NCBI GenBank assembly: GCA_002700305.1
Contig: PACZ01000025.1
Span: 1 to 48,961, forward strand
DNA length: 48,961 bases
DNA from: Hyphomonas sp.
GTDB taxonomy: Bacteria; Pseudomonadota; Alphaproteobacteria; Caulobacterales; Hyphomonadaceae
Direction of reading: 5' to 3'
In this document: positions 9,701 through 19,500 of the stretch, one piece after another
Layout: every line of letters begins with the position of its first letter
Position numbering within the stretch: position 1 is the stretch's first letter
Translations under genes and position numbers: made by a program
The notes under the pieces: generated by a model
Told to the model about the DNA's origin: nothing
Seen by the model: the letters and a program-made list of their open reading frames with translations, nothing else
Databases searched by the model: none

Positions 9701-11704
9701 GATGTGCCCGAATTCAATGGTGAGCTGCGCCTGATGGCCGTCGCCTGGTCGAAGACCGGGGTCGGCTCTGCGGTCTCGACCATGACCGTGCGCGACGAAG
9801 CCCCGGCGGACCTCATCATGCCGCGCTTCCTGGCGCCGGGTGACGAGGCCGTCCTGACCGCCAGTGTCGACAATGTCGAACTGGAAGACGGCGAGTTCTC
9901 GGCTCAGGTCGGCGCGACCAAAGGCGTCTCGATTGCCGACGGCAAGCTGACCCGTGTGCTGAAGACCGGTGAGCGCATGGACCTGCCGGTCCGTGTCGAG
10001 GCCGAGGATGAAGGCATTTCCACCGTTCGCCTCGATGTCGAAGGCCCCGGCAAATATGCCGTGGACCGGACCTACCAGATCCAGACGCGTTCGCCTTACC
10101 TGCCGGTGACTCGCGTGTCCTCGAAACTGATGCAACCGGGCGATGCCTTCTCTGTCGATCCGAGCCTCTTGACGGACCTCGTCCAGGGCTCGGGCTTCGT
10201 CTCGGTGGGCTTCTCGTCCATCCCGGTCGATGCTGCGACGCTCTATGCTTCGCTCGACCGCTATCCCTATGGCTGTACCGAACAGACGACGAGCCGCGCA
10301 CTGCCGCTGCTCTATTCGGAACAATTGGTTGCCATGGGCGCGAAGGATGCCAATGACGATCCGGCGACCAAGGTTCAGGTGGCGGTGAACACGCTGCTGA
10401 ACCGTCAGGGTGCAGACGGAGCGTTCGGCCTCTGGCGCGAAGGCGATGGCTATGCCTCGCCCTGGCTTGGCGCCTATGCGACGGACTTTGTCTATCGTGC
10501 CAAGGAAGCCGGTTATGCCGTGCCGGACGAGGCGATGGACCGGGCCTATGGCGCTCTGCGCCAGATCGCGACGGGCGATGCTTGGCGGGTCTATGGCTAC
10601 GATACCGATGTCTATGAGAGCCGGTATTCCAACGACACGGTCGACCAGTTGATGAAACGGTCCTCGGCCTATGCGCTCTATGTGCTGGCCAAGGCCGGCA
10701 AGGCGGACATCTCCCGCCTGCGTTACCTGCATGACCGCGAGCTGAAGTCGATCGACAGCCCGCTGGCCCGGGCCCATATCGGCGCGGCGCTGGCGCAGCT
10801 GGGCGACAAGGCCCGCGCCAATTCGGCCTTCAAGGCGGCCGAAGACGCGCTCGGCTACAACAATACCGGCGACTATTACCAGACGCCGCTGCGTGACCTG
10901 GCCGGTGTGCTGGCGCTCGCCGCAGAGGCCGGACAGTCCGGCACGCTGGAGCGTCTGTCCGAAAAGCTCGGCAAAGAGACGCCGGACCCGAGCCGCCTGA
11001 CCACGCAGGAGAAATCCTTCCTCCTGCAGGCAGTGAACGATCTGGATGGCGGCGGGAAGGACTTCCGCCTCGATGTCGAAGGTCTTGGCCGCGGCAACAA
11101 TAATGACCGCCAATATGCCCTGACCGAAGAACAGGCCCGCGAAGGCGTGACCTTCACCCTTGGCGGCAAGACCCCGATGTTCCGGACCGTGCTCGTCTCC
11201 GGTGCGCCGGCAAGCGCCCCGCCGCCGGCGGCATCCAAGATGAAGGTCGACAAGACCTTCTACACCCTGACTGGTGGCCGGGTGGATCTCGCCCGCGTGT
11301 CCCAGGGCGACCAGCTGGTCGTGAAGCTGACCGTCTCGCCGGAAGAACGGCGCCTGAACCCGGTCATCGTGGCAGACCTGCTGCCGGCCGGTTTCGAGAT
11401 CGAGACGGTGTTGCGTCCGGCCGATGGCCGTCAGGAATACGGGCCGAATGGTGCCTTCGCCTATCTGGGAGAGCTGGCAAATGTCCAGACCGCCCAGGCG
11501 CAGGATGACCGTTATGTCGCCGCGGTCGATGTCTATTCGAACTCGGTGACCATGGCCTATGTGGTCCGCGCGGTGACGCCGGGTGACTTCGCCATTCCGG
11601 GTGTCGTCGCAGAGGACATGTACCGCCCGGCCGTGTTCGCCCGCTCGAAAGCTGGCCGTGTGACCATCGCTCCGGCCCAGAGCGGGGCCGAAGGAGGTAA
11701 ATAA
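6728..11704 (+). CDS. Bacterial alpha-2-macroglobulin lipoprotein (YfhM type)
   Basis: This is a large protease-trapping protein thought to guard the periplasm together with PbpC. The start at 6728 is set by AGGAGAGG upstream and by the signal peptide: a hydrophobic run ending in LSVLAAC, a lipobox with Cys at about residue 27, then a Gly/Ser linker. An upstream in-frame start at 6578 would bury the signal and is rejected. The 1658 residues hold several macroglobulin beta domains, including DAYLYTDRGIYRPGETVRL (about 400-425) and the A2M segment VRFDVPEFNGELRLMAVAW (about 985). The thioester motif is GCTEQ with Cys1183, followed by the helical thioester domain and a C-terminal beta domain with VADLLPAGFEIE. 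The intact thioester suggests covalent trapping. The pbpC gene follows after 4 bases. Confidence 0.95.
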   Translation: MTHFIPGQGGYGKAMLMALLLSVLAACGGGGGSERSGSGPGEEGTVVQLSPADSVAARQREKRRQAAIDAREQEFTYFRYRIDTSQDAPLACFVFSAALDPEADYSPYVEFRPAFNPALSVEGRELCVGGLSFGTERTATLLSGLPAADGRTLKNQEEVPIDFADRPPYVGFKGTGVILPRENADGLPIETVNVDRIEVTVSRINDRALAFKRISQGTTSAQGSHSWTWGENDPDDVKEELFKGTVDVAREQNAPVITVFPLEATIGTMEPGAYFVTVKDADDIGEAVGPPASTSRWIMLTDLAITAYEGGNGVDVTLRSLKDGRPISDTTVQLIARNNDLLAESRSDQQGRVVFPAELTNGQGNMAPKLILALTAKGELAALDLTRAPVDLSEENIGGRRMPGLIDAYLYTDRGIYRPGETVRLTGMLRDTTGKAVTDRDGSLVLYRPNGLVSEKIRFTGSDAAAVLHNFELPKGASRGEWRVEVQMDGIPGASGSVRFSVEDFVPQRIAVDLTTDDETPVKLGGTRDVEVSSRFLYGAPGAGLTVKAEARVERQPNPFPAFEGFSYGRHDSSFQERILEFDDVTTDGAGNAVIRLSPGNAGSNAGVPLRLNTVVSVLEPGGRAVSESVRVPYRPESLYLGLKPGFDYSVERGGDATYQVVAVDADGNAVAEDLKWKVLAIDWHYDWYNDGDRWRWRRSRTVTKVNEGVLTTPEGGTGEITVSGLDWGSHELVIEGTGAASGTSASDNFYVGWGGYVSEDGVEAPDRVKVTGPAKAPASGQTAEITIVPPYDGQAQVVVATDKVLSVQNIAVTEGGTQVTLPVNDEWGDGAYVMVSVYTERDPVLQAKPRRAVGVTYIPLNMDARTFDMAINAPSVTRPRGEQVIEVDIGDGPREPVYLTLAAVDEGILRLTKFKSPDPVSYYYGKKALGVELYDDYGRLLDPNMGLPAEVRTGGDQLGGEGLSVVPVKSVALFSGLVDVGRSGKAKVRFDVPEFNGELRLMAVAWSKTGVGSAVSTMTVRDEAPADLIMPRFLAPGDEAVLTASVDNVELEDGEFSAQVGATKGVSIADGKLTRVLKTGERMDLPVRVEAEDEGISTVRLDVEGPGKYAVDRTYQIQTRSPYLPVTRVSSKLMQPGDAFSVDPSLLTDLVQGSGFVSVGFSSIPVDAATLYASLDRYPYGCTEQTTSRALPLLYSEQLVAMGAKDANDDPATKVQVAVNTLLNRQGADGAFGLWREGDGYASPWLGAYATDFVYRAKEAGYAVPDEAMDRAYGALRQIATGDAWRVYGYDTDVYESRYSNDTVDQLMKRSSAYALYVLAKAGKADISRLRYLHDRELKSIDSPLARAHIGAALAQLGDKARANSAFKAAEDALGYNNTGDYYQTPLRDLAGVLALAAEAGQSGTLERLSEKLGKETPDPSRLTTQEKSFLLQAVNDLDGGGKDFRLDVEGLGRGNNNDRQYALTEEQAREGVTFTLGGKTPMFRTVLVSGAPASAPPPAASKMKVDKTFYTLTGGRVDLARVSQGDQLVVKLTVSPEERRLNPVIVADLLPAGFEIETVLRPADGRQEYGPNGAFAYLGELANVQTAQAQDDRYVAAVDVYSNSVTMAYVVRAVTPGDFAIPGVVAEDMYRPAVFARSKAGRVTIAPAQSGAEGGK

Positions 11705-11708
11705 GGCC

Positions 11709-13769
11709 ATGCTGACAGCGCGCCGGATCTTCCTCGGCATCTTTGCGCTGTTCCTTGCGGTGGCCATCGCGGACAGGCTGCTGCCTCCGCCCCTCGAAAG
11801 GGCGGGGGGGCTGTCCGCCCTCGTCACGGACCGGGACGGCAAGCCGCTGCGGGCCTTTGCGACACCGGACGGTCGCTGGCGCTTTGCCGGGGACCTGGAC
11901 CGGATCGATCCGGACTTCATCGACGCCCTGATCCGCGTGGAAGACAAGCGCTTCTACGAGCACCGGGGCACCGACTGGATGGGGCTCAGCCGCGCCGCGG
12001 TGGACTCGCTGTTTGCCGGCCGCATCGTGTCCGGCGGCTCGACCCTGACCATGCAGACCGCGCGCATGCTGGAACCGCGTGACCGCAATATCGGCTCCAA
12101 ACTGATCGAGATCGCCCGCGCCTGGCAGCTGGAGCGGCGTCTGACCAAGGACGAGATCCTCTCGCTTTACCTGTCGCTGACACCCTATGGCGGGAACCTT
12201 GAAGGTGTCCGCGCGGCGAGCTGGAGCTATTTCGGGCACGAGGCCGACAAACTCTCGAAGGACGAGATCGCGCTCCTGATCGCCCTGCCGCAATCGCCGG
12301 AAGCGCGGCGGCCGGACCGGCACCCGGAAGCGGCCGAGCGTGCCCGCAACTGGGTGGCGGAGAAGCTGAACCGCTATGACGTCTACACTGAAGGCGATGT
12401 CGAGGATGTCGCCACCCTGTCCGTGCCCGGACGGCGGCGGGATTTCCCGGACCGTGCCTGGCACGGCACGGCCAAGGCGCTGGCGGAAGGCCCGCGTGAG
12501 GATGTGCGCTCAACACTGGATGCCGGTCTGCAGGCGGAGGTCGAGCGGATTGCGCTGACCCGTGCCGAAGCCGAAGGCGAAGACGTGCAGGTCTCCGTGC
12601 TGGTCGTGCATGTGCCGACGCGGGCTGTGCGGGCGATCGCGGGGTCTGCCTCGCGCGACCGGCCTGGCGGTTGGCTGGACCTGACGGCGCAGGCGCGCTC
12701 GCCGGGCTCCACGCTGAAACCCTTCATCTATGCCATGGCGTTCGATGACGGCACCGCCGCGCCGGATACACGCGTGGCGGACTTGCCGACGCGCTTTGCC
12801 TCCTACCAGCCGGAAAACTTCGACCGCATGTTTCGCGGCGATGTCCGCGTGTCGGACGCGTTGCAGCACTCTCTGAACATTCCGGCTGTGGCCATGCTCG
12901 ACCGGGTCGGGCCGGAACGCTTCGCCGCGCAGCTCGCCTCCGCCGGGGCACGTCCGCGCATCTATGGCGGGGCAGAGCATGAGGCCGGGCTTGCCATCGC
13001 ACTTGGCGGGGCCGGGCTGACCGCGCGCGAACTGGCCGTGCTCTATGCCGCGCTCGGCGATGACGGGGTTGCCAAGCCGCTCGTGTGGCGTGCCGACGAA
13101 GAAGCGGCGAGCTATGAATCGGCCGGCAAGCGCCTCGTCAGCGGGGAAAGCGCTGGCGAAGTACTCGACATCCTGCGCAAGGCGCCCACACCGGAAGGCC
13201 GCATGCCAGGCTCGCTGACGGCGCATGCCCCGCAGATCGCCTTCAAGACGGGCACGTCCTATGGCTTCCGTGATGCCTGGGCGGCAGGCGTCTCCGGACA
13301 GCATGCGATCGTCGTCTGGGTCGGACGGGCCGATGGGGCGCCGCGCGCCGGCAAGACCGGGCATGACACGGCCCTGCCGATCCTGTTCGAAGTCGCCGAC
13401 CGCGTTTCCCAGCACCTTCAGGACGAAGGCGAAGCGACGATGCGGCTGACCAGCGAGAAACGCCTGCTGAAATCCCATGGCGCGATGAAGGTGCTGGAAG
13501 AGGCAGGCCCGCCGCAGATCCTGTTCCCGCCGCAGGCCTCGGAACTCTGGGCCGGGCCTGTGAACGGGCGCACGTCCCGCGGCTTCGTCCTGGCCGGCCG
13601 GGGGGATGGACGGCTCAGCTGGTACATCGATGGCCGCCCTTGCGAGACCGATGATGCCGGCGCGCCGGTCTGGAAGCCGGACCGGCCCGGTTTTTACACG
13701 GTCACTGCAGTTGATTCTGCAGGACGCACGAGCCGCGTCCGGGTGCGGGTGTTGACCGGGCCTGCCTGA
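11709..13769 (+). CDS. pbpC: Penicillin-binding protein 1C (bifunctional peptidoglycan synthase)
   Basis: A membrane-anchored glycosyltransferase-transpeptidase acting on lipid II. A short N-terminal helix (IFLGIFALFLAVAIA) is followed by the GT51 domain with the catalytic-Glu motif VEDKRFYEHRGTDW (Glu78) and GGSTLTMQTARML. The transpeptidase domain has SxxK in SPGSTLKPF (Ser334, Lys337), an SLN motif in QHSLNIPA, and KTGTS near residue 513. A C-terminal BiPBP-type beta domain (about 600-686) completes the PBP1C layout, and 686 residues is a normal length. GGAGG lies at the end of the macroglobulin gene and the genes are 4 bases apart. Linked macroglobulin and PbpC genes are widespread, with the idea that macroglobulin traps proteases where PbpC repairs the wall. 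Confidence 0.95.
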   Translation: MLTARRIFLGIFALFLAVAIADRLLPPPLERAGGLSALVTDRDGKPLRAFATPDGRWRFAGDLDRIDPDFIDALIRVEDKRFYEHRGTDWMGLSRAAVDSLFAGRIVSGGSTLTMQTARMLEPRDRNIGSKLIEIARAWQLERRLTKDEILSLYLSLTPYGGNLEGVRAASWSYFGHEADKLSKDEIALLIALPQSPEARRPDRHPEAAERARNWVAEKLNRYDVYTEGDVEDVATLSVPGRRRDFPDRAWHGTAKALAEGPREDVRSTLDAGLQAEVERIALTRAEAEGEDVQVSVLVVHVPTRAVRAIAGSASRDRPGGWLDLTAQARSPGSTLKPFIYAMAFDDGTAAPDTRVADLPTRFASYQPENFDRMFRGDVRVSDALQHSLNIPAVAMLDRVGPERFAAQLASAGARPRIYGGAEHEAGLAIALGGAGLTARELAVLYAALGDDGVAKPLVWRADEEAASYESAGKRLVSGESAGEVLDILRKAPTPEGRMPGSLTAHAPQIAFKTGTSYGFRDAWAAGVSGQHAIVVWVGRADGAPRAGKTGHDTALPILFEVADRVSQHLQDEGEATMRLTSEKRLLKSHGAMKVLEEAGPPQILFPPQASELWAGPVNGRTSRGFVLAGRGDGRLSWYIDGRPCETDDAGAPVWKPDRPGFYTVTAVDSAGRTSRVRVRVLTGPA

Positions 13770-13925
13770 AAACACGGCATCGCCATATTTGCGCCGCCTT
13801 CGGACAACACGGGCGCAACACATTCCCGTTAGGACTGCCTTTACGGGGTTACAGACCAACGGTCATTTCCCATATCAGACTGGAAGCCGGACAAGGCCCC
13901 GATTCAGATAATCGAGTGAAGTAAG

Positions 13926-14576
13926 ATGCGTACACGTTCTCCTCAGTCTGTTGCTCTCGCTGCCGGTCTCGCAGCCATGGCGCTGGGATTCTTCTCCAGC
14001 GCCGGCGCGCAGGACCAGGTCTCCAGCCCCAACGCCAAACGTCTGTCGACGGCAGTCTTTGCCGGAGGCTGTTTTTGGTGCGTCGAAGCCGATTTCGACA
14101 AGGTGGACGGCGTCGTCTCGACCATTTCCGGCTATACTGGCGGCACGGTGGCGAACCCGACCTACAAGCAGGTCTCGCACGAGAAGACGGGCCATTATGA
14201 GGCCGTCAAAGTCACTTATGATCCGGACAAGGTCAGCTATGATGCGCTGGTGGACTATTACTTCCACCATATCGATCCGACCGATGCGACGGGCCAGTTC
14301 TGCGACAAGGGCGAGAGCTACCGGTCGGCTGTGTTCGTTGCCGATGCCAGCCAGCGTGAAGTTGCCGAAACCGAGGTCAGCATGATCGACGCGTCCGGCG
14401 TGCTCGGCAAACCGGTGGTGACGCAGATCCTCGATGCCTCAACATTCTGGCCGGCCGAGGACTATCACCAGGATTACTACAAGAAGAACCCGCTCAAATA
14501 CCGCTACTACCGCACGGCGTGCGGCCGCGATGCGCGGGTGAAGAAAGTCTGGGCTGACGCGTCAAACGGTCACTGA
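13926..14576 (+). CDS. msrA: Exported peptide-methionine (S)-S-oxide reductase
   Basis: Reduces the S epimer of methionine sulfoxide in damaged proteins. A signal peptide (about residues 1-27, ending SSAGAQ) places it in the periplasm. The catalytic motif GCFWC follows with Cys49 as nucleophile and Cys52, then the family segments GYTGG and GHYEAV. A late Cys in YYRTACGRD may be the resolving residue. At 216 residues it is a normal MsrA plus signal. No msrB is nearby. A 156-base gap separates it from pbpC, so it probably has its own promoter, though I cannot define one. Its stop and that of the opposing glycosyltransferase gene overlap within 7 bases. Confidence 0.95.
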   Translation: MRTRSPQSVALAAGLAAMALGFFSSAGAQDQVSSPNAKRLSTAVFAGGCFWCVEADFDKVDGVVSTISGYTGGTVANPTYKQVSHEKTGHYEAVKVTYDPDKVSYDALVDYYFHHIDPTDATGQFCDKGESYRSAVFVADASQREVAETEVSMIDASGVLGKPVVTQILDASTFWPAEDYHQDYYKKNPLKYRYYRTACGRDARVKKVWADASNGH

Positions 14577-16300
14577 CCGCTCGTTTCCGGTTTTGCAGGG
14601 CATGGCACCGGCGGAAATTCCGTCTGGCCTTTGAACTGCGCTTCCCAGTCCGCATCATGGACCTGCGGTTTGAAGCCGGACGCCACATACAGCACAAAGG
14701 TGCGTGACAGCGGGCAGCCATTGCTTCGCTTGCCGAGCGGCACGGAGATCTCGCCCGCCGGCTCGAACGTCTCGAACTCGCTGCGCAGCATCGGCCGCAT
14801 GCCGGGATGGATTGAGGCGACGAGGACGCGCTGGTCCAGCGGCGGGGCCAGCGGCTGGGTTTCCGAGAAGCTTTTCGGCACGCCATAGCGGCGCCAGGAG
14901 AGCAGGGGGATGGACCGGTCGCGGCCATAATAGTCGAGCCCGTGCCAGGCCTCGCGCTCATCCACCAGAACAGCCGTCGCGCCGACCGACCGGGCAATCC
15001 CGAACACGTCTTTCGCCGCCTGGTCCCAGCCGCGTGTGCGCTTCAGGGCATTGTCGAGGCCAAGCGAGGTGGAGGACTGAAGCGGCAGCAGCGAGATTGC
15101 TGCGAAGCTGAGCGCCAGCACACCATGCATGCCGATGCTGAACCAGAGCAGGCCCGACGGGCGGTACTTCACCATCGTCGCGAACAGCAGAAGGCCGCCG
15201 CCGACGATGATGCCGAGGCCCAGCCGCACCCAGACGCCGAGATCCGGCACGAACTGCAGCGCCACAAAGGTCAGCCCTGCCACGATGAACCACAGGCGCC
15301 GGTTGGCGCGCGCGCGGATCAGCCAGGCGGCGACCAGCACGCTCGCGGCCGGGTAGGCCGTGGCCGCCCAGTTCGCATTGGCGCGCGACAGCACGGCCTG
15401 GCCGAGAATGATGACCAGGACCGGCAGGATGAAGCAGAGCAACCAGCGGTCCCGGCCCATGATGCCCTCGTCCTGAGAGCGGACAGCGAACAGGCCGAAG
15501 ATGAGCGCCAGGAAGCTGACCGGGCCGAAGACGCCCAGCTGGTCGACGAGGAAAGTCAGCGCGTTTTCAGGATTGATCAGGTCGCCGCCGAGATTGGCAT
15601 TGTCCACGGTGTGACTGACCGTCTTGAAATCATGCGCCGCGTTCCATGCGATGTGCGGCGCGAAGACAAGTGCGGCGAGGCCCAGCACGAGGAGGCCGTG
15701 GCGGGAGAACAGCGCGCGGCGGCTGTCCCGGTCGATCAGCAGGGTCAGCGCGATGCCGATCAGGAAATAGACCATCGCATATTTCGACAGGAGACCCGCC
15801 CCGATGGCGAGGCCGAGGCCGGCGGCGCTCACCCAGCCGCCTTCGCCGGCACGCAGACGCCAGAAGCAGAACAGGGCCGCACACCAGAAGGGCATCAGCA
15901 CGCCATCTGTCGAGATCACAGCTGAGGACAGCACCACCGCCGGCATCAGCGCATAGCCGAGCGCGGCCAGCATGCCGGTGCGCCCGCCATACATGTCGCG
16001 GCCGAGGTGGAACAGGAAGATGGCCCCGGCCGTGTGCAGGAAGGGGGCAGGCAGGCGTACAGCCCATTCCGCATTTCCGAACACGGAGGTGACCGCATGG
16101 ATCAGCCAGGCGATCATCGGCGGCTTTGAATAATAGCCCCAGTCGAGCGTTTCGCCCCAGCGCCAGTACTGGGCTTCGTCCGCGTAAAGGTTCAGCGGAG
16201 ACACGGCCAGGAGCAGGACACGCAGCGCCAGCAGAATCAGAAGGGCCAGATAGGTGATGCGGCGCCAGTCCGTCGCCGATTCGCCGGGGGGTTCCATCAT
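14570..16300 (-). CDS. ArnT-like glycosyltransferase, family 39 (PMT superfamily)
   Basis: A multi-pass inner-membrane GT-C enzyme that would transfer a sugar from a polyprenyl-phosphate donor to a lipid or protein in the periplasm; the acceptor is unknown. The start is ATG 16300 (or the adjacent ATG 16297), which puts helix 1 at residues about 12-32. An upstream in-frame start at 16465 would add 55 polar residues before the first helix and is rejected. The first periplasmic loop has the family Asp-Glu pair in LYADEAQYWRW and then YYSKPPMIAWLIH. About ten further hydrophobic helices follow, then a soluble periplasmic tail from about residue 430. The 576-residue length fits ArnT-like enzymes. 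I see no arn or lipid A genes beside it. Confidence 0.85.
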   Translation of the reverse strand: MMEPPGESATDWRRITYLALLILLALRVLLLAVSPLNLYADEAQYWRWGETLDWGYYSKPPMIAWLIHAVTSVFGNAEWAVRLPAPFLHTAGAIFLFHLGRDMYGGRTGMLAALGYALMPAVVLSSAVISTDGVLMPFWCAALFCFWRLRAGEGGWVSAAGLGLAIGAGLLSKYAMVYFLIGIALTLLIDRDSRRALFSRHGLLVLGLAALVFAPHIAWNAAHDFKTVSHTVDNANLGGDLINPENALTFLVDQLGVFGPVSFLALIFGLFAVRSQDEGIMGRDRWLLCFILPVLVIILGQAVLSRANANWAATAYPAASVLVAAWLIRARANRRLWFIVAGLTFVALQFVPDLGVWVRLGLGIIVGGGLLLFATMVKYRPSGLLWFSIGMHGVLALSFAAISLLPLQSSTSLGLDNALKRTRGWDQAAKDVFGIARSVGATAVLVDEREAWHGLDYYGRDRSIPLLSWRRYGVPKSFSETQPLAPPLDQRVLVASIHPGMRPMLRSEFETFEPAGEISVPLGKRSNGCPLSRTFVLYVASGFKPQVHDADWEAQFKGQTEFPPVPCPAKPETSGQ

Positions 16301-16427
16301 TTGTCTCGGGCCTTTTCGGTACTGGTCCGGTTTATGCGATGGGATGCCGACATAATATACCCTGAAACGCACGTTTCGCGGCGAGTTCTTTCTAACCACC
16401 GTGTCATTTTTGCATCGCAGCACGGGC

Positions 16428-16458
16428 TTCGACACAAATCCGAACATCATGTGTCGAA
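16428..16458. promoter_or_regulatory. 9+9 bp perfect inverted repeat upstream of the TonB receptor gene
   Basis: TTCGACACA (16428-16436) and TGTGTCGAA (16450-16458) are perfect reverse complements separated by 13 bases, so arm centres are 22 bases, about two helical turns, apart. This is typical of a dimeric repressor or activator site. It lies 108 bases before the receptor ATG, inside a 265-base gap that also carries TGTCA elements at about 16403, 16471 and 16482. The regulator is not identified. The rest of the gap holds no gene that I can support. Confidence 0.5.
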
Positions 16459-16565
16459 CCTTCAAGATCTTGTCACTAATCTGTCATGTGGGGGCGTTAA
16501 GCGCTCTCAAAACCGGAAGGCGTGCAAGGGCGCTGACCGGGTGCTCTCTCGGACAGGGGAAAATC

Positions 16566-19500
16566 ATGATCAACTGGAATACATTCGCACGCGGTGCCGC
16601 CGTTTCGGCAATCGCGATTACGGCGGCTGGTGTTGCCTCGGCACAGGTTACGACCTCGTCGATCCGCGGTACCATCGCCGACGAAACCGGTGCAGCCGTT
16701 TCCGGCGCCACCGTCACCATCCTTCACGAACCGACCGGCTCGGTCGCCGTGACAACCACCAGCGCCACCGGCCAGTTCGCAGCTCAGAACCTGCGCGTCG
16801 GCGGCCCGTACAGCGTCACCATCACCGGTGAAGGCTTCGTGCCGGCCCGCGCAGACAATGTCTACGCCAACCTCGGCGAAGCCACGAGCCTGAACCTGAC
16901 GGTCACCACGTCGAGCGACGACACCGCCCGCATGGAAACGGTCGTCATCACCGGTTCCGCCATGCAGGTTGCTCAGGTTGCGACCGGCCCGTCGTCGACC
17001 TTCAACATCGCGACGCTGGAAAATGCTCCGGCCATGAACCGCGACATCAAGGACATCGTCCGTCTCGACCCGCGCGTCTATGTCGACGAAGCCTTCAACG
17101 ACTCGATCAACTGTGCCGGTGCCAACCCGCGCTACAACTCGCTGACCGTCGACGGCGTCCGCCTGAACGACAATTTCGGCCTGAACTCCAACGGTTACCC
17201 GACCGAGCGCATCCCATTCTCCTACGACGCCATCGAACAGGTGTCGGTTGAGCTGGCACCGTTCGACGTGAACTATGGTTCGTTCACCGCCTGTAACATC
17301 AACGCTGTTACGAAAACCGGCTCCAACGAATTCCACGGCGGCCTGTTCTTCGACTACACCGACGACTCGCTGACCGGCGACGAAACCGACGGCATCAAGC
17401 GTGACCTCGGCTCCTTCGAAGAGAAGCGCTACGGCATCAATGTCGGCGGCCCGATCATCAAGGACAAACTGTTCTTCTTCGGTGCTTACGAAAAATTCGA
17501 AGGCGCAAACATCTTCGGCTTCACCCCGAACGATGTCGGCCTGTCCGATGCCCTGTATCAGAGCATCATCGACATCGCTGTGAACCAGTATGGTTACACT
17601 GCCGGCGGTCTGCCGACATCTCTGGCTGTCGAAGACGAGAAATTCTTCGGTAAGCTCGACTGGAACATCAACGACGACCACCGCGCTGAATTTACCTACA
17701 CCTACAATGATGGTGCCAACTACTCCCCGTCCGATTCGGGTTCGAACCGGATCGCGGATGGCAACCACTATTATGAGCGCGGCGCGAAGCTGCAGAACTA
17801 CACGGCCGCCCTGTACTCCGACTGGACGCCGAACCTCTCCACCGAACTGCGCGCGTCCTATGTCGATCTCGACAACCGCCAGATTCCGGTCTGGGGCACG
17901 GATAACTGGGGCGAAGTTCAGGTCCGTCTCGATAACGATCTGAACTCCGGGAACTCCACGATCTATCTCGGTGCCGATGACAGCCGTCAGGCCAACAAGC
18001 TCGCTTATGAGCTGTGGAACTACAAGGCCGCTGCGAACTACACGATGGGTGACCATCTGTTCACGGCAGGTGTCGAGCGCGAAGAATTCTCCGTGTTCAA
18101 CCTGTTCGTTCAGCAGGCGATCGGTGAGTGGCGCTTCGATCTTCGTGGCGGCAATTTCGACAATTTCGCAAATGGCGATTTCGACTACTTCCAGTACACG
18201 AACGCTGCCGGCACCAATGATGTGAATGACGCGGCTGCTGATTTCGGTTATGAAATCAACACCTTCTACATTCAGGACAAGTGGCAGGTCACCGACAAGC
18301 TCGATGTGACGGCGGGTCTGCGCTATGACTACTACACGTCAAGCGACAAGCCGCGTTATAACGCCAACTTCGAGTCGACCTACGGTTTCCGTAATGACAA
18401 CAACATGGATGGCCGTGACCTCCTGCAGCCGCGCTTCGGCTTCAACTATGAGTTTGCTGACAATCTCAGCTTCCATGGTGGTGCCGGTCTGTTCTCCGGC
18501 GGTAACCCGAACGTCTGGATTTCGAACAACTATTCCAACAACGGCGTGACTCTGACGGACTATTTTGCTCCGGACGACTCCAACCTGGCAGACTTCACCT
18601 ATTCCGACACCGGACGTCCGTTCTTCGATGTTCCGGATGAGGCAATTGCTGACATTGCTGGAGCTTCCGGCCGCGGTGGTGTGAACGCCCTGGACCCGAA
18701 CTTCGAAATTCCATCTGAATGGAAGTTTGCCTTCGGCGCTGTGGCTGATGTCGACACCAATATGCCGATCCTCGGCAACGACCTGCGCGTCATGGCAGAC
18801 ATTCTGTACTCCAAGACGAATGAAGCTGCTCAGGTTGTTCCGCTCAGCTACGTCCAGTCGGGTACGGCTCCGGACGGCCGTCCGATCTATTCGGGCAGCA
18901 CGAGTGACTTCCTGCTGACCAATGCGAAAGAGAAGGGCAGCGCTCTGGTGCTCTCGCTTGGTCTGTCCCAGGCATATGACAACGGTATCGACTGGGCCCT
19001 CGGCTACGCCTACACGGACGCCAAGGACCTCAACCCGATGACGTCGTCGGTCGCCTATTCGAACTTCTCGAACTATGCGACCTATGACCCGCTGAACCCG
19101 AGCCTCGGTACGTCGGACTATGAAGTGGCTCACCGCTTCACGCTGCAGTTCAACTACGCCAAAGAGTACATCAACGACCTGGAGACCCGCGTCTCCCTGT
19201 TCGGTACGGCCAACGAAGGCGCGCCTTACAGCTATGTCTTCGCGGAAAACCCGTATGAATCAGGTGCGCGGTTCTTCAACAGCCGTCAGCTGGCTTACAT
19301 CCCGACCGGTATTGCTGACCCGCTCATCGCGGCAAGCTCCGATCCGGATGCCGTCGCTGCTCTCGTGAACTTCATCGAGAACAACGACCAGCTGCGTAAC
19401 GCTCGCGGCAGCATCTTCACCCGCAACGATGCGGCAGATGACTGGTGGACGAAGTTCGACCTGAAGCTGACCCAGGAACTGCCGGGTCTGCGCGCTCAGG

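Noticed and set aside
9551..11947. 798-codon open frame on the minus strand
   Set aside because: It lies wholly opposite the macroglobulin and pbpC genes, has an Arg/His-rich composition typical of antisense frames in GC-rich DNA, and no recognisable domain.
12510..13859. 449-codon minus-strand frame opposite pbpC
   Set aside because: Antisense shadow of a well-supported gene.
14570..14576. Overlapping stop codons of convergent genes (also at 29256-29259 and 43789-43792)
   Set aside because: Common in compact bacterial genomes and not a distinct signal.
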